Under the pieces are notes generated by a model. It saw nothing but the letters and a program-made list of their open reading frames with translations. It was not told the origin of the DNA and searched no databases. A stretch of 45,386 nt of DNA from Myceligenerans pegani. Its GTDB lineage: Bacteria > Actinomycetota > Actinomycetes > Actinomycetales > Cellulomonadaceae. The stretch is taken from positions 147,253 through 192,638 of the forward strand of contig NZ_JADBGR010000088.1 of NCBI RefSeq assembly GCF_014892515.1, given 5' to 3'. Shown one piece after another: positions 1 through 7,831 of this stretch (position 1 is its first letter; each line of letters opens with the position of its first letter). The position numbers were made by a program, and so were the translations under genes.

Positions 1-89
1 CCGCCGCCACGGCCCGTTTCTGGCGTCTCCTCTGTCGCAGCCTCCGTCGTCTCCGGAGCCGCGGCACGCGCGAGTCCCCCCGGAGTCAT
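1..89 (-). CDS. Possible 5' end of a divergent gene (partial, cut by window edge)
   Basis: Reading leftwards from an ATG at 89 there is an open frame to the window edge. It encodes about 29 residues rich in Ala, Thr and Glu, like a disordered N-terminus. No clear ribosome-binding site or -10 box is visible. In M. tuberculosis the gene upstream of and divergent from the DUF3000 gene region is hemE (uroporphyrinogen decarboxylase, Rv2678c), so this could be hemE. That is inference from remembered gene order; no HemE motif lies inside the visible part. Confidence 0.25.
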   Translation of the reverse strand, partial: MTPGGLARAAAPETTEAATEETPETGRGG

Positions 90-221
90 AACGATTCGGC
101 GTCGGATCGTGGAGTTTTGCCCGTGGAAGGCCGGAAACGGTGTGAAGAATCTGTGCGAGCCGCCAGACTGTGTGCCGAATGGGTGATGTCGGTCATCACC
201 CCCGTCACAGAGAGGTCTCAC

Positions 222-662
222 ATGTCCTTCATGGAGTCGATCCGGACCGTGCTGTCCAAGTATGCGGACTTCAACGGCCGGGCGCGCCTGTCGGAGTACT
301 GGTGGTACGCGCTGGCCTACACGGTCGTCATCCTCCTCGTCGAGGCGATCTTCGTCTTCCCCGCGATCGGCCAGATGTCCGCGGCCACGGCGACCGACCC
401 CACCGCGACGACGGTGCCGCCGATGATGGTCGTCGGGTACGTGATCGTCTCGATCATCGCGCTCGGCCTGTTCCTGCCGTCCCTCGCCGTGTCGGTCCGC
501 CGCCTGCACGACAGCGACAAGTCCGGGTTCTTCATCCTGCTGGGCCTCATCCCGTTCGTCGGCCCGATCATCGTGCTCGTCCTGATGGCCCTGCCCGGCA
601 CCGCCGGCCAGAACCGCTTCGGCCCGGACCCGAAGGCCGCCGAGGTCCCGGCCCAGGCCTGA
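222..662 (+). CDS. DUF805 family membrane protein
   Basis: A 146-residue protein of the DUF805 (YhaH-like) family, whose function is unknown. It opens with MSFMESIRTVLSKYADF and the family hallmark F-x-G-R-A-x-x-S-E-Y-W. Three or four hydrophobic segments follow, and a conserved V-R-R-L-H-D-S-D-K-S-G motif sits before the last helices. The C-terminus ends with the usual G-x-x-G-x-N-R-F-G-P-D-P motif. The ATG at 222 was chosen because the family signature starts right there and an AGAGAGG sequence lies just upstream. An in-frame extension to 117 is possible but unlikely. It stands alone, with a strong hairpin downstream. Confidence 0.85.
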   Translation: MSFMESIRTVLSKYADFNGRARLSEYWWYALAYTVVILLVEAIFVFPAIGQMSAATATDPTATTVPPMMVVGYVIVSIIALGLFLPSLAVSVRRLHDSDKSGFFILLGLIPFVGPIIVLVLMALPGTAGQNRFGPDPKAAEVPAQA

Positions 663-740
663 CGGCACGGCACGCCGGACCCGAACCGGACCCAGCCGGC
701 CCGACGACGCGCCGGCTGACAGGCCGGCTGGCGCCGGCAC

Positions 741-794
741 GACCACGACATCCTGGGTGGTGGGTGCGATCCCATCACCCGGGATGTCGTGGTC
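741..794. terminator. Long perfect hairpin between DUF805 and DUF3000 genes
   Basis: Arms 741-753 and 782-794 are perfectly complementary over 13 bp. Inside them GGGTGGTGGG pairs with CCCATCACCC with one wobble, leaving a six-base loop. There is no U-tract, as is usual for high-GC actinobacterial terminators. It is the only strong structure in the 289-bp gap and probably ends the DUF805 transcript. Confidence 0.6.
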
Positions 795-938
795 GGCGGT
801 CACGTCGGCGGCGCCGCGAGGGGTCGCGGCGGTGACCTGGGCGTGGGCGCGGGTGATCGACGCGGGCGCGGGTCACGATCTGGGCACGGACGGCCTCGGA
901 TGTCCGCGTGGCGGCCCGGACGCGGCGGCGGCGGCGCG

Positions 939-944
939 TACCGT
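939..944 (+). promoter_or_regulatory. -10 box (TACCGT) for leaderless DUF3000 mRNA
   Basis: TACCGT ends 7 nt before the GTG start at 952 and no Shine-Dalgarno is present. This spacing would place the transcription start at or next to the start codon. Confidence 0.5.
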
Positions 945-951
945 GCTGTGC

Positions 952-1584
952 GTGAGCAATGACGTGCCGGCCGAGTTCGCGGACGCCCTCGCCGATCTAC
1001 GCGGCCAGGGTGTGCGGCCCGGGGTGCATGTCGAGGAGATCGCGGCCCCCGTGCGCGTGGCCCCCTACAGCGTCGCGCTGTCCGGCGAGGTGACCGACGA
1101 CGGCACCGGGGCCGGCGCGGCGCCCGCCGACGATCCCGTCGCCACCGGGAGATTCGTGGTCCTGCACGATCCCGCTGGGCAGGAGTCCTGGCAGGGCACG
1201 TTCCGGGTCGTCACCCTGGTGCGCGCCACCCTCGAACCGGAGATGGCCGCCGATCCCCTGCTCGCCGACGTCGCCTGGTCCTGGATCCCCGAGTGCCTGG
1301 ACCTCGCGGGGCTGCGGCCCGGCGCCGACGTGCTCGCGGAGGGCGGGACCGTGACCCGCGTGCTGTCGAAGAGCTTCGGAGCGCTGTCCAGCACACCCGA
1401 CGCCGTCGACCTGGAGCTCCGCGCCTCGTGGACGCCCGTCGGCACCCACCTCGGCGCCCACCTGCAGGCCTGGACGGCACTGCTGTCGACCGCCGCCGGA
1501 ATACCTCCCCTGCCGGCCGGCGTCACGGCGATCACCAGGCGCTTTTCCGACCGTCCCCAGCGCCCGCATACGGTGGGCCCATGA
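952..1584 (+). CDS. DUF3000 family protein
   Basis: A 210-residue cytoplasmic protein of the actinobacterial DUF3000 family (M. tuberculosis homologue Rv2680 by remembered gene order), function unknown. Recognisable features are an N-terminal helix (P-x-E-F-A-D-A-L-A-D-L-R), the segment R-V-A-P-Y-S-V-A-L, a central W-Q-G-T-F-R-V-V-T-L-V-R-A strand and the conserved A-W-S-W-I-P-E-C-L. The GTG start at 952 replaces a much longer in-frame opening at 757, whose extra 65 residues are low-complexity. Its TGA overlaps the ATG of the ribonuclease D gene (ATGA), so the two are translationally coupled. Confidence 0.85.
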   Translation: MSNDVPAEFADALADLRGQGVRPGVHVEEIAAPVRVAPYSVALSGEVTDDGTGAGAAPADDPVATGRFVVLHDPAGQESWQGTFRVVTLVRATLEPEMAADPLLADVAWSWIPECLDLAGLRPGADVLAEGGTVTRVLSKSFGALSSTPDAVDLELRASWTPVGTHLGAHLQAWTALLSTAAGIPPLPAGVTAITRRFSDRPQRPHTVGP

Positions 1585-2819
1585 ACGAACCCCCTGCGCC
1601 CAGCGCCGACGACGGCGCAGCGGTCACGCCGCTGACGGAGCCGGCCGGGGGCCTGCCTCCCGTGACCACACGGCCCGACGAGCTCGAGAAGGTCGCCGAC
1701 GCGTTCGCCCGCGGCACCGGTCCCGTCGCCGCCGACGCGGAGCGCGCCTCCGGCTACCGCTACGGCCAGGCCACCTACCTCGTCCAGCTGAAACGCGCGG
1801 GCGCCGGGATCGCCCTGGTCGACCCGGTGGCGCTGCCGGACCTCTCGATCGTGAGCGACGCCGTGGGGGACGCCGAGTACGTGCTGCACGCCGCGTCGCA
1901 GGACCTGCCCGGCCTGAACGAGCACGGCATCGTCCCCGCGCGCGTCTTCGACACGGAACTCGCGGCGCGCCTGCTCGGGTTCGAACGGGTCGGCCTGGCC
2001 GCCGTCGTCGCCGAGACACTGGGCCTCGGCCTGGCCAAGGAGCACTCCGCCGTGGACTGGTCCACCCGCCCGCTGCCCGAGGACTGGCTGCGCTACGCCG
2101 CCCTCGACGTCGAGGTTCTGGTGGAGGTCCGGGACGACCTCGCCGCGCGCCTCGAGGCCGCCGGCAAGGCCGAGTGGGCCGCCCAGGAGTTCGAGGCCGT
2201 GCGGACCGCGCCTCCGCCTCCCCCGCGCGTCGACCCGTGGCGCCGCACCTCGGGGATGCACGTCCTGCGCAGCCCGCGCCAGGTCGCCGTCGTCCGCGCG
2301 CTGTGGGAGGCGCGCGACGCGACCGCCCGCGCGCGCGACATCTCACCCGGCCGCGTCCTGCCGGACCGCGCGATCGTCGCCGCGGCACGCGCGATGCCCC
2401 GCACCGCCGGACAGCTCGTTGCCCTGCCCGAGTTCGCCGGCAAGGGCATCCGCCGCCGGGCCGGGTACTGGCAGCGCGCCATCGACGGGGCGCGGGAGCT
2501 CCCCGAGAACCGGCTCCCCTCCGTGCGCGGTCCCCGCACCGACGGACCGCCCGCGCCACGGCTGTGGGGCGATCGCGACCCGGTCGCGGCCCGGCGCCTC
2601 AAGTCAGCGCGCGAACTCGTCGCCACCCTGTCCGAGCGGCACGCCGTCCCGGTGGAGAACCTCCTGCAGCCGGACGCGCTGCGCCGGCTGTGCTGGAAGC
2701 CGCCCGAGCCCGCCGATGCCGACGCGATCGCGGAGTTCCTCCGGGAGCGCCGGGCCCGGGAATGGCAGGTGAGCCTGCTGGCGGCGCCCCTGGCCGAGAC
2801 ACTCGCGGGAATTCGCTGA
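1581..2819 (+). CDS. rnd: HRDC-domain ribonuclease D-like 3'-5' exonuclease
   Basis: A 412-residue RNase D-family exonuclease, expected to trim RNA 3' ends. The DEDD nuclease fold occupies about residues 30-200. Visible acidic residues are D52 and E54 in the D-A-E motif, D108 in H-A-A-S-Q-D-L, and Y172 with D176 in Y-A-A-L-D, giving the DEDDy type. An HRDC nucleic-acid-binding domain follows at about 225-305, then a second helical region to the end. The ATG at 1581 overlaps the DUF3000 stop codon. Pairing with DUF3000 is conserved in actinobacteria. RNA substrates in this group are not well defined. Confidence 0.9.
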   Translation: MNEPPAPSADDGAAVTPLTEPAGGLPPVTTRPDELEKVADAFARGTGPVAADAERASGYRYGQATYLVQLKRAGAGIALVDPVALPDLSIVSDAVGDAEYVLHAASQDLPGLNEHGIVPARVFDTELAARLLGFERVGLAAVVAETLGLGLAKEHSAVDWSTRPLPEDWLRYAALDVEVLVEVRDDLAARLEAAGKAEWAAQEFEAVRTAPPPPPRVDPWRRTSGMHVLRSPRQVAVVRALWEARDATARARDISPGRVLPDRAIVAAARAMPRTAGQLVALPEFAGKGIRRRAGYWQRAIDGARELPENRLPSVRGPRTDGPPAPRLWGDRDPVAARRLKSARELVATLSERHAVPVENLLQPDALRRLCWKPPEPADADAIAEFLRERRAREWQVSLLAAPLAETLAGIR

Positions 2820-2938
2820 CCTCTTCGTGGATGTACAGACCTGTCGTCGGAATCTCCTTGAGTTCCACTCCGGGCGCGTGCCTCGTTCCTCGGCCCCCAC
2901 CCTGCGTTTCACTCTTCGTCGATCTCCGTCCCTCTCGA

Positions 2939-2944
2939 TAGAGT
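2939..2944 (+). promoter_or_regulatory. -10 box (TAGAGT) for leaderless femX mRNA
   Basis: TAGAGT is followed by exactly six bases and then the ATG at 2951. There is no Shine-Dalgarno upstream of that ATG. Confidence 0.55.
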
Positions 2945-2950
2945 CTGACC

Positions 2951-4051
2951 ATGCCAGCCTCCGCGACACCCTCGTCTGCCACGTCTGCCGCCGCTTCCGT
3001 CTCCGTCGAGGTCGTCACCGAACGATCCGCCTGGGACCGTGAGGTGAACGGGCTCGGGGGCCATCCGCTGCAGCTGTGGGGCTGGGGCGAGGTGAAGTCC
3101 GCCGGGGCCTGGACCGCGCACCGGCTGCGGATCATGTCGGGCGGTCACACCGCCGGCCTGGCACAGGTCCTGGAGCGCTCCCTGCCCGCGCAGTTCAAGG
3201 CGCTCACCTACGTGCCGCGCGGGCCGGTCGTGGCGCACCTGGACGGGGCGAACACCATGCGGGCGGTGTTCGGCGTCGGCGACTCCGCCTCGCGCGACCT
3301 CGTCACGAACGCCGTCGTCGAGTGGGCGCGGGAGAACGTGGGCGGCGTGGGCATCACCCTCGAGCCGGACTGGCCCGTCGGCACCGGGATGAACCTGCCG
3401 AACCGCCGCTACGCACCGAACCCGGTGCTGTACCCGTCCACGCTCATCCTCGACCTGCGCAAGAGCGAGGACGAGCTGATGTCGGCCATGTCGAAGAAGA
3501 CGCGGCAGTACATCCGCAAGTCGCTCCGCGAGGACCTGGAGTTCCGCGAGGTCACCACCTCCCGGGAGATCGACGCGTGCCTCAAGATCTACCACCAGAC
3601 GGCCGAGCGCGCCGGGTTCGGGCTGCACTCCGACAGCTACTACCACCTGGTCAAGACCGAGCTCGGGGCCGCCTCCCCCATCTTCGCGGCCTTCGCCCGC
3701 TCGTCGGAGGACGGCCCGTACGACCGCCCCGTGTCGTTCGTGTGGTTCGCGGCGTCGGACACGACGTCGTTCGAGCTGTACGGCGGCATGAACGACGACG
3801 GCATGGACCTGCGCGCGAACTACGGCCTGAAGTGGCACGCCATCCGCGCCATGAAGGAACGCGGCGTCATCCGCTACGACGTCAACGGGCTGCTGAACGA
3901 CGGCATCTCGAACTTCAAGCGCGGCTTCGCCAAGCACGACGACGAGCTCGTGGGCAGCATCGACGTGCCGTTCTCCCGCTGGTACAGCACGTGGAACAGC
4001 GCGCTGCCGACCGCCAAGAAGGTGGTTCGCAAGCTCCGCGGCGGCCACTGA
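2951..4051 (+). CDS. FemAB/FemX-type peptidoglycan aminoacyltransferase
   Basis: A 366-residue FemABX-family protein. These enzymes transfer amino acids from aminoacyl-tRNA to lipid II to build peptidoglycan cross-bridges on the cytoplasmic face of the membrane. The double GNAT-like fold is recognisable from P-L-Q-L-W-G-W-G-E-V-K near residue 37, T-Y-V-P-R-G-P-V near 82, the S-K-K-T-R-Q-Y-I-R-K-S segment near 180, and E-L-Y-G-G-M-N with Y-G-L-K-W-H-A-I-R near 275-300. A 20-residue Ser/Ala-rich tail precedes the fold. It is monocistronic, with its own apparent leaderless promoter. The amino acid added cannot be told from sequence. Confidence 0.85.
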   Translation: MPASATPSSATSAAASVSVEVVTERSAWDREVNGLGGHPLQLWGWGEVKSAGAWTAHRLRIMSGGHTAGLAQVLERSLPAQFKALTYVPRGPVVAHLDGANTMRAVFGVGDSASRDLVTNAVVEWARENVGGVGITLEPDWPVGTGMNLPNRRYAPNPVLYPSTLILDLRKSEDELMSAMSKKTRQYIRKSLREDLEFREVTTSREIDACLKIYHQTAERAGFGLHSDSYYHLVKTELGAASPIFAAFARSSEDGPYDRPVSFVWFAASDTTSFELYGGMNDDGMDLRANYGLKWHAIRAMKERGVIRYDVNGLLNDGISNFKRGFAKHDDELVGSIDVPFSRWYSTWNSALPTAKKVVRKLRGGH

Positions 4052-4080
4052 GCTCTGTCTGCCCGAGCCACTCTGCTTTC

Positions 4081-4168
4081 CCGAGCCGCCGGGCTCAGCC
4101 GTCCTCGGCTCGTACCTCGCCTGCGGGCGGCTTCGCTACGCTTCGCCTCCGGCGGCCGGGGACCGGTT
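4081..4168 (+). repeat. Dispersed intergenic repeat, copy A
   Basis: An 88-bp element in the 281-bp gap between femX and fadA. It begins CCGAGCCGCCGGGCTC, itself a small hairpin, and ends CCGGCGGCCGGGGACCGGTT. GCCGCCGG (4085-4092) and CCGGCGGC (4149-4156) are inverted repeats near its ends. It matches copy B (24651-24738) over the same length with scattered substitutions, and copy C (37101-37258) more loosely. All three are intergenic and in the same orientation. Confidence 0.75.
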
Positions 4169-4319
4169 GGGTCGGCAGGAGACGAGACCGAGGGAGGCTG
4201 AGACTCGATCTCACGGCTCGGTGAACTCAGTCTCGTCAGGGCTAGGTTTTTTACCGATACCCGGGGTAGCGTGTATCGCGAGCACCGAGCGGCGTCGCTG
4301 AGGGACGCCGCCGTCCGAC

Positions 4320-4325
4320 CAAGGA
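4320..4325 (+). promoter_or_regulatory. Ribosome-binding site of fadA
   Basis: AAGGAG lies seven bases before the ATG at 4333, so unlike many neighbours fadAB is expressed from a leadered mRNA. A TAGCGT at 4266-4271 in the same gap may be its -10 box, but no matching -35 is obvious. Confidence 0.6.
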
Positions 4326-4332
4326 GCTGCCC

Positions 4333-5583
4333 ATGACGGCCACATCCGCGCCCACGCGCCGGACCGTACGCGACGTCGTCTTCGTCGACGGCGTCCGTAC
4401 CCCGTTCGGCAAGGCGAAGCCCGACGGCCTGTACGCCGAGACCCGCGCCGACGACCTCGTCGTCAAGCTGATCCGCGAGCTGCTGCGCCGCCACCCCGAG
4501 CTGCCCGCCGAGCGCATCGGCGAGGTCGCGATCGCGGCCACCACCCAGGAGGGCGACCAGGGCCTGACCCTCGGCCGCACCGCCGGCGTCCTGGCCGGGC
4601 TGCCCGACACCGTGCCCGGCTACGCCATCGACCGCATGTGCGCGGGCGCCATGACCGCGGTGACCACCACCGCGGGGTCCATCGCCCTGGGCGCGGCCGA
4701 CATCACCGTCGCCGGCGGCGTCGAGCACATGGGCCGCCACCCCATGGGCTTCAGCGCCGACGTGAACCCGCGCTTCGTCGCCGAGAAGCTCGTCGACCCG
4801 CAGGCCCTCAACATGGGCGTCACCGCCGAGAACCTGCACGACACGTTCCCGCGGCTCACCAAGGAACGCGCCGACGCCTACGCCGTGAACTCGCAGGCCA
4901 AGTACGCCAAGGCACTGGCCAACGGCAACATCGACCCCGACCTCGTGCCGATCGCCGTGCGCTCCACGGAACTGGGCTGGGGCCTGGCCACCGCCGACGA
5001 GCTGCCCCGCCCGGAGACCACGATGGAGGGCATCGCCGACCTCAAGACGCCGTTCCGTCCCGGCGGCCGCGTCACCCCGGCGACGTCGTCCCCGCTGACC
5101 GACGGCGCGACCGCGTCGCTCCTCGCGGCCAGCGACACGGCCGCCGAGCTCGGCCTCCCGGTACGGATGCGCATGGTGTCCTACGCGTTCGCGGGCGTGG
5201 CTCCGGAGATCATGGGCTACGGCCCGGTGCCCGCCACGGACAAGGCGCTCGCGAGCGCGCGGCTGACGATCGACGAGATCGGCCTGTTCGAGATCAACGA
5301 GGCCTTCGCCGTCCAGGTGCTCTCCTTCCTCGACCACTACGGCATCGCCGACGACGACCCGCGCGTCAACCCGTACGGCGGGGCCATCGCGATGGGTCAC
5401 CCGCTGGCGTCGTCGGGCGTGCGCCTCATGACGCAGCTCGCCCGCCAGTTCGAGCAGCACCCCGAGGTCCGCTACGGCATCACCACCATGTGCGTGGGCC
5501 TGGGCCAGGGTGGCACCGTCGTCTGGGAGAACCCCCACCACGCCGACTACACCGGCCACACCAGCGAGGAGAACGACAAGTGA
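4333..5583 (+). CDS. fadA: Acetyl-CoA acyltransferase (3-ketoacyl-CoA thiolase), FadA
   Basis: A 416-residue thiolase catalysing CoA-dependent cleavage of 3-ketoacyl-CoA to acetyl-CoA, the last step of beta-oxidation. The active-site triad is intact: C103 in D-R-M-C-A-G-A, H356 in A-M-G-H-P-L-A-S-S-G, and C387 in T-M-C-V-G-L-G-Q-G-G. The N-E-A-F-A motif lies at 322-326. The start is set by the strong AAGGAG upstream and by R-D-V-V-F-V-D-G-V-R-T-P-F, the usual thiolase beginning. Its TGA overlaps the GTG of fadB (GTGA), so both subunits of the multifunctional complex are coupled. Confidence 0.95.
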   Translation: MTATSAPTRRTVRDVVFVDGVRTPFGKAKPDGLYAETRADDLVVKLIRELLRRHPELPAERIGEVAIAATTQEGDQGLTLGRTAGVLAGLPDTVPGYAIDRMCAGAMTAVTTTAGSIALGAADITVAGGVEHMGRHPMGFSADVNPRFVAEKLVDPQALNMGVTAENLHDTFPRLTKERADAYAVNSQAKYAKALANGNIDPDLVPIAVRSTELGWGLATADELPRPETTMEGIADLKTPFRPGGRVTPATSSPLTDGATASLLAASDTAAELGLPVRMRMVSYAFAGVAPEIMGYGPVPATDKALASARLTIDEIGLFEINEAFAVQVLSFLDHYGIADDDPRVNPYGGAIAMGHPLASSGVRLMTQLARQFEQHPEVRYGITTMCVGLGQGGTVVWENPHHADYTGHTSEENDK

Positions 5584-7718
5584 CCGAGAACGCCCCTGCC
5601 GAGCGCGTCACCCACGCCCTCGTCCGCGACGTCACCCTCCCGGGCGGGGCCGGCACCCTGGCCCTCGTCACGCTGGACAACGGCTTCGACCACACCAAGC
5701 CCAACACCCTCGGCCCGCAGGGCATGGCCGAGCTCACCGCCGCCCTGGAGGGCGTGCGCGAACGTGCCGCCGCCGGCGAGCTCGCCGCCGTCGCCGTCAC
5801 GGGCAAGCCCTACTTCCTCGCCGCCGGCGCGGACCTCAAGGGCGCCCAGACCATCGCCAGCCGCGACGACGCGCTCGAGCTCGGCCGCGCCGGGCACCGC
5901 GCCTACTCGATCCTCGGCGACCTGCGCGAGCAGCACGGCGTCCCCACGTTCGCCTTCGTCAACGGCCTGGCCCTGGGCGGCGGCCTGGAGGTGGCGCTGA
6001 ACTGCGACTACCGCACCGTCGCGTCCGACGCGGGCGGCCTGGGCCTGCCGGAGGTCTCCATCGGGCTGGTCCCGGGCTGGGGCGGCGCCTACCTCGTGCC
6101 GCACCTGGTCGGCATCGAGAAGGCGATCGACGTCATCTTCACGCGGCCGGCGTCGCAGAAGCCGTACAAGCCCGCCGAGGCGCTGGAGATCGGCCTCGTC
6201 GACGCGCAGTTCGACGCCGCCGACTTCCTCGAGCAGTCGATCCTCTGGGCCGCCAAGGTCCTGACGGGTGAGGTCGAGGTGACCCGCCGCGAGCTGGACC
6301 CGCAGCCCGTGTGGGACGCCGTCACCTCGGGCGTGCGGCAGCATCTGAAGGCGACGATCGGCGGCTCGCGCCCCGCCCCGTACCGCGCGCTCGACCTCGT
6401 CGAGGGCGCCCGCAACGCCACGCGTGCCGAGGCGTTCGAGGCCGAGGACGAGGCGCTGGCCGACCTCATCATGTCCGACGAGATGCGGGCGAGCGTGTAC
6501 GCGTTCAACCTCGTCTCCGGCGGCAAGAAGCCCCACGGCGCACCGGACCCGAAGATCGCCCGCCCGGTGACCCGCGTCGGCATCGTCGGGGCCGGCCTCA
6601 TGGCGGCGCAGATCGCGTTCCTGTTCGCCCAGCGGCTGCAGGTGCCGGTGGTCATGCGCGACCTCGACCAGGAGCGCGTGGACAAGGGCCTCGACTTCGT
6701 GCGCGGCACGGCCGAGAAGCTCGTGGGGCGCGGCAAGCTCACCGAAGGCGCCGCGAGGCGCATCGTCGCGTCGGTGTCCGGCACCACGGACATCCAGGAG
6801 TTCGCCTCGTGCGACTTCGTCATCGAGGCCGTCACCGAGGTCATGGGCCTGAAGAAGAAGGTCTTCGCCGAGCTCGAGGACATCATCTCCCCCGAGGCCG
6901 TGCTGGCCACGAACACGTCGGCGCTGTCGGTCAGCGAGATGTCGGCCGACCTGCGGCACCCCGAGCGCGTGGTGGGCATCCACTTCTTCAACCCGGTCGC
7001 GCAGATGCCGCTGGTCGAGGTGATCCACGCCGACAAGACCTCCGACGAGGCGCTCGCCACCGCGTTCGGCATCACGAAGAAGCTGCGCAAGACGGCGGTC
7101 CTGGCGGCCGACCGTCCGGGCTTCGTCGTGAACCGCCTCCTCATCCTCGTCATGGGCAAGGTGCTCGAGGCGATCGAGAACGGCACGCCCGTCGAGGTCG
7201 CGGACCGCGCGCTCGCGCCGCTCGGCTTCCCGATGCCGACCTTCGAGCTCACCGACCTCGTCGGCCCCGCGGTCGCGGACCACGTGCTCACCTCGCTGCG
7301 CGAGGACCTCGGGGATCGCATCCCGACCTCGCCCGGCCTGAAGCGGATCGTGTCCGAGGGGACGCGCATCGTGCTCGACGCGCCCGGCAAGGGCCTGCCC
7401 AAGCCGGTCGACCCGGCCGTGCAGGCGGCGTTCGGCGAGGCGCTCGAGCCGGGCACGACGGGCCGCAACGGCACCCCGGTGCTGGACGGCCCGGGGGTGC
7501 TCGACGCCGTCCTGACCGCCACGGCCACCGAGATCGGCCTCATGCTCGACGAGCAGGTGGTCGCCGGCCCGCAGCAGATCGACCTGTGCATGATCCTCGG
7601 CGCCGGCTGGGGCTTCCACACGGGCGGCATCACCCCGTACCTGGACCGCACGGGCTACAGCGAGAAGGTCCTGGGCAGGCGTTTCCTGCCCGACGGCGTG
7701 GCGAACGTCCCGGCCTGA
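5580..7718 (+). CDS. fadB: Multifunctional enoyl-CoA hydratase / 3-hydroxyacyl-CoA dehydrogenase, FadB
   Basis: A 712-residue alpha subunit of the beta-oxidation complex. Residues 1-~260 are a crotonase-type enoyl-CoA hydratase, with the oxyanion segment A-A-G-A-D-L-K and glutamates in G-G-G-L-E-V-A-L-N and G-L-P-E-V-S-I-G-L-V-P-G-W-G-G. From about residue 333 an NAD-binding 3-hydroxyacyl-CoA dehydrogenase domain begins with R-V-G-I-V-G-A-G-L-M-A. The catalytic H-F-F-N-P-V motif is present (G-I-H-F-F-N-P-V-A-Q-M-P-L-V-E-V), and a C-terminal dehydrogenase domain follows. The last glycine of the usual GxGxxG is Ala. The GTG start overlaps the fadA stop. Together with FadA it covers hydration, oxidation and thiolysis. 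Confidence 0.95.
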   Translation: MTENAPAERVTHALVRDVTLPGGAGTLALVTLDNGFDHTKPNTLGPQGMAELTAALEGVRERAAAGELAAVAVTGKPYFLAAGADLKGAQTIASRDDALELGRAGHRAYSILGDLREQHGVPTFAFVNGLALGGGLEVALNCDYRTVASDAGGLGLPEVSIGLVPGWGGAYLVPHLVGIEKAIDVIFTRPASQKPYKPAEALEIGLVDAQFDAADFLEQSILWAAKVLTGEVEVTRRELDPQPVWDAVTSGVRQHLKATIGGSRPAPYRALDLVEGARNATRAEAFEAEDEALADLIMSDEMRASVYAFNLVSGGKKPHGAPDPKIARPVTRVGIVGAGLMAAQIAFLFAQRLQVPVVMRDLDQERVDKGLDFVRGTAEKLVGRGKLTEGAARRIVASVSGTTDIQEFASCDFVIEAVTEVMGLKKKVFAELEDIISPEAVLATNTSALSVSEMSADLRHPERVVGIHFFNPVAQMPLVEVIHADKTSDEALATAFGITKKLRKTAVLAADRPGFVVNRLLILVMGKVLEAIENGTPVEVADRALAPLGFPMPTFELTDLVGPAVADHVLTSLREDLGDRIPTSPGLKRIVSEGTRIVLDAPGKGLPKPVDPAVQAAFGEALEPGTTGRNGTPVLDGPGVLDAVLTATATEIGLMLDEQVVAGPQQIDLCMILGAGWGFHTGGITPYLDRTGYSEKVLGRRFLPDGVANVPA

Positions 7719-7744
7719 CCGGGCCGCGCTCACGGTGCCCGGGG

Positions 7745-7780
7745 AGCGCGCCCGTGAACCAGCTGGCTCATGGGCGCGTT
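7745..7780 (+). terminator. Hairpin terminator after fadB
   Basis: The sequence around GCGCCCGTGAACCAG and CTGGCTCATGGGCGC forms an imperfect palindrome centred on CAGCTG, with about 15 pairs, one A-C mismatch and two G-U wobbles. A short T-run begins within its 3' edge (7779-7781). This fits an intrinsic terminator for the fadAB operon. Confidence 0.5.
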
Positions 7781-7817
7781 TCCGCCGGATTTGTCGCGCT
7801 TTAGGTGGTGGGCTCGG

Positions 7818-7823
7818 TATATT
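7818..7823 (+). promoter_or_regulatory. -10 box (TATATT) for the channel-like gene
   Basis: TATATT, strikingly AT-rich for this genome, ends 8 nt before the ATG at 7832. No ribosome-binding site is visible, so the mRNA is probably leaderless or nearly so. TTGTCG at 7791-7796 resembles a -35 but the 21-bp spacing is long. Confidence 0.55.
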
Positions 7824-7831
7824 GTCCGGCC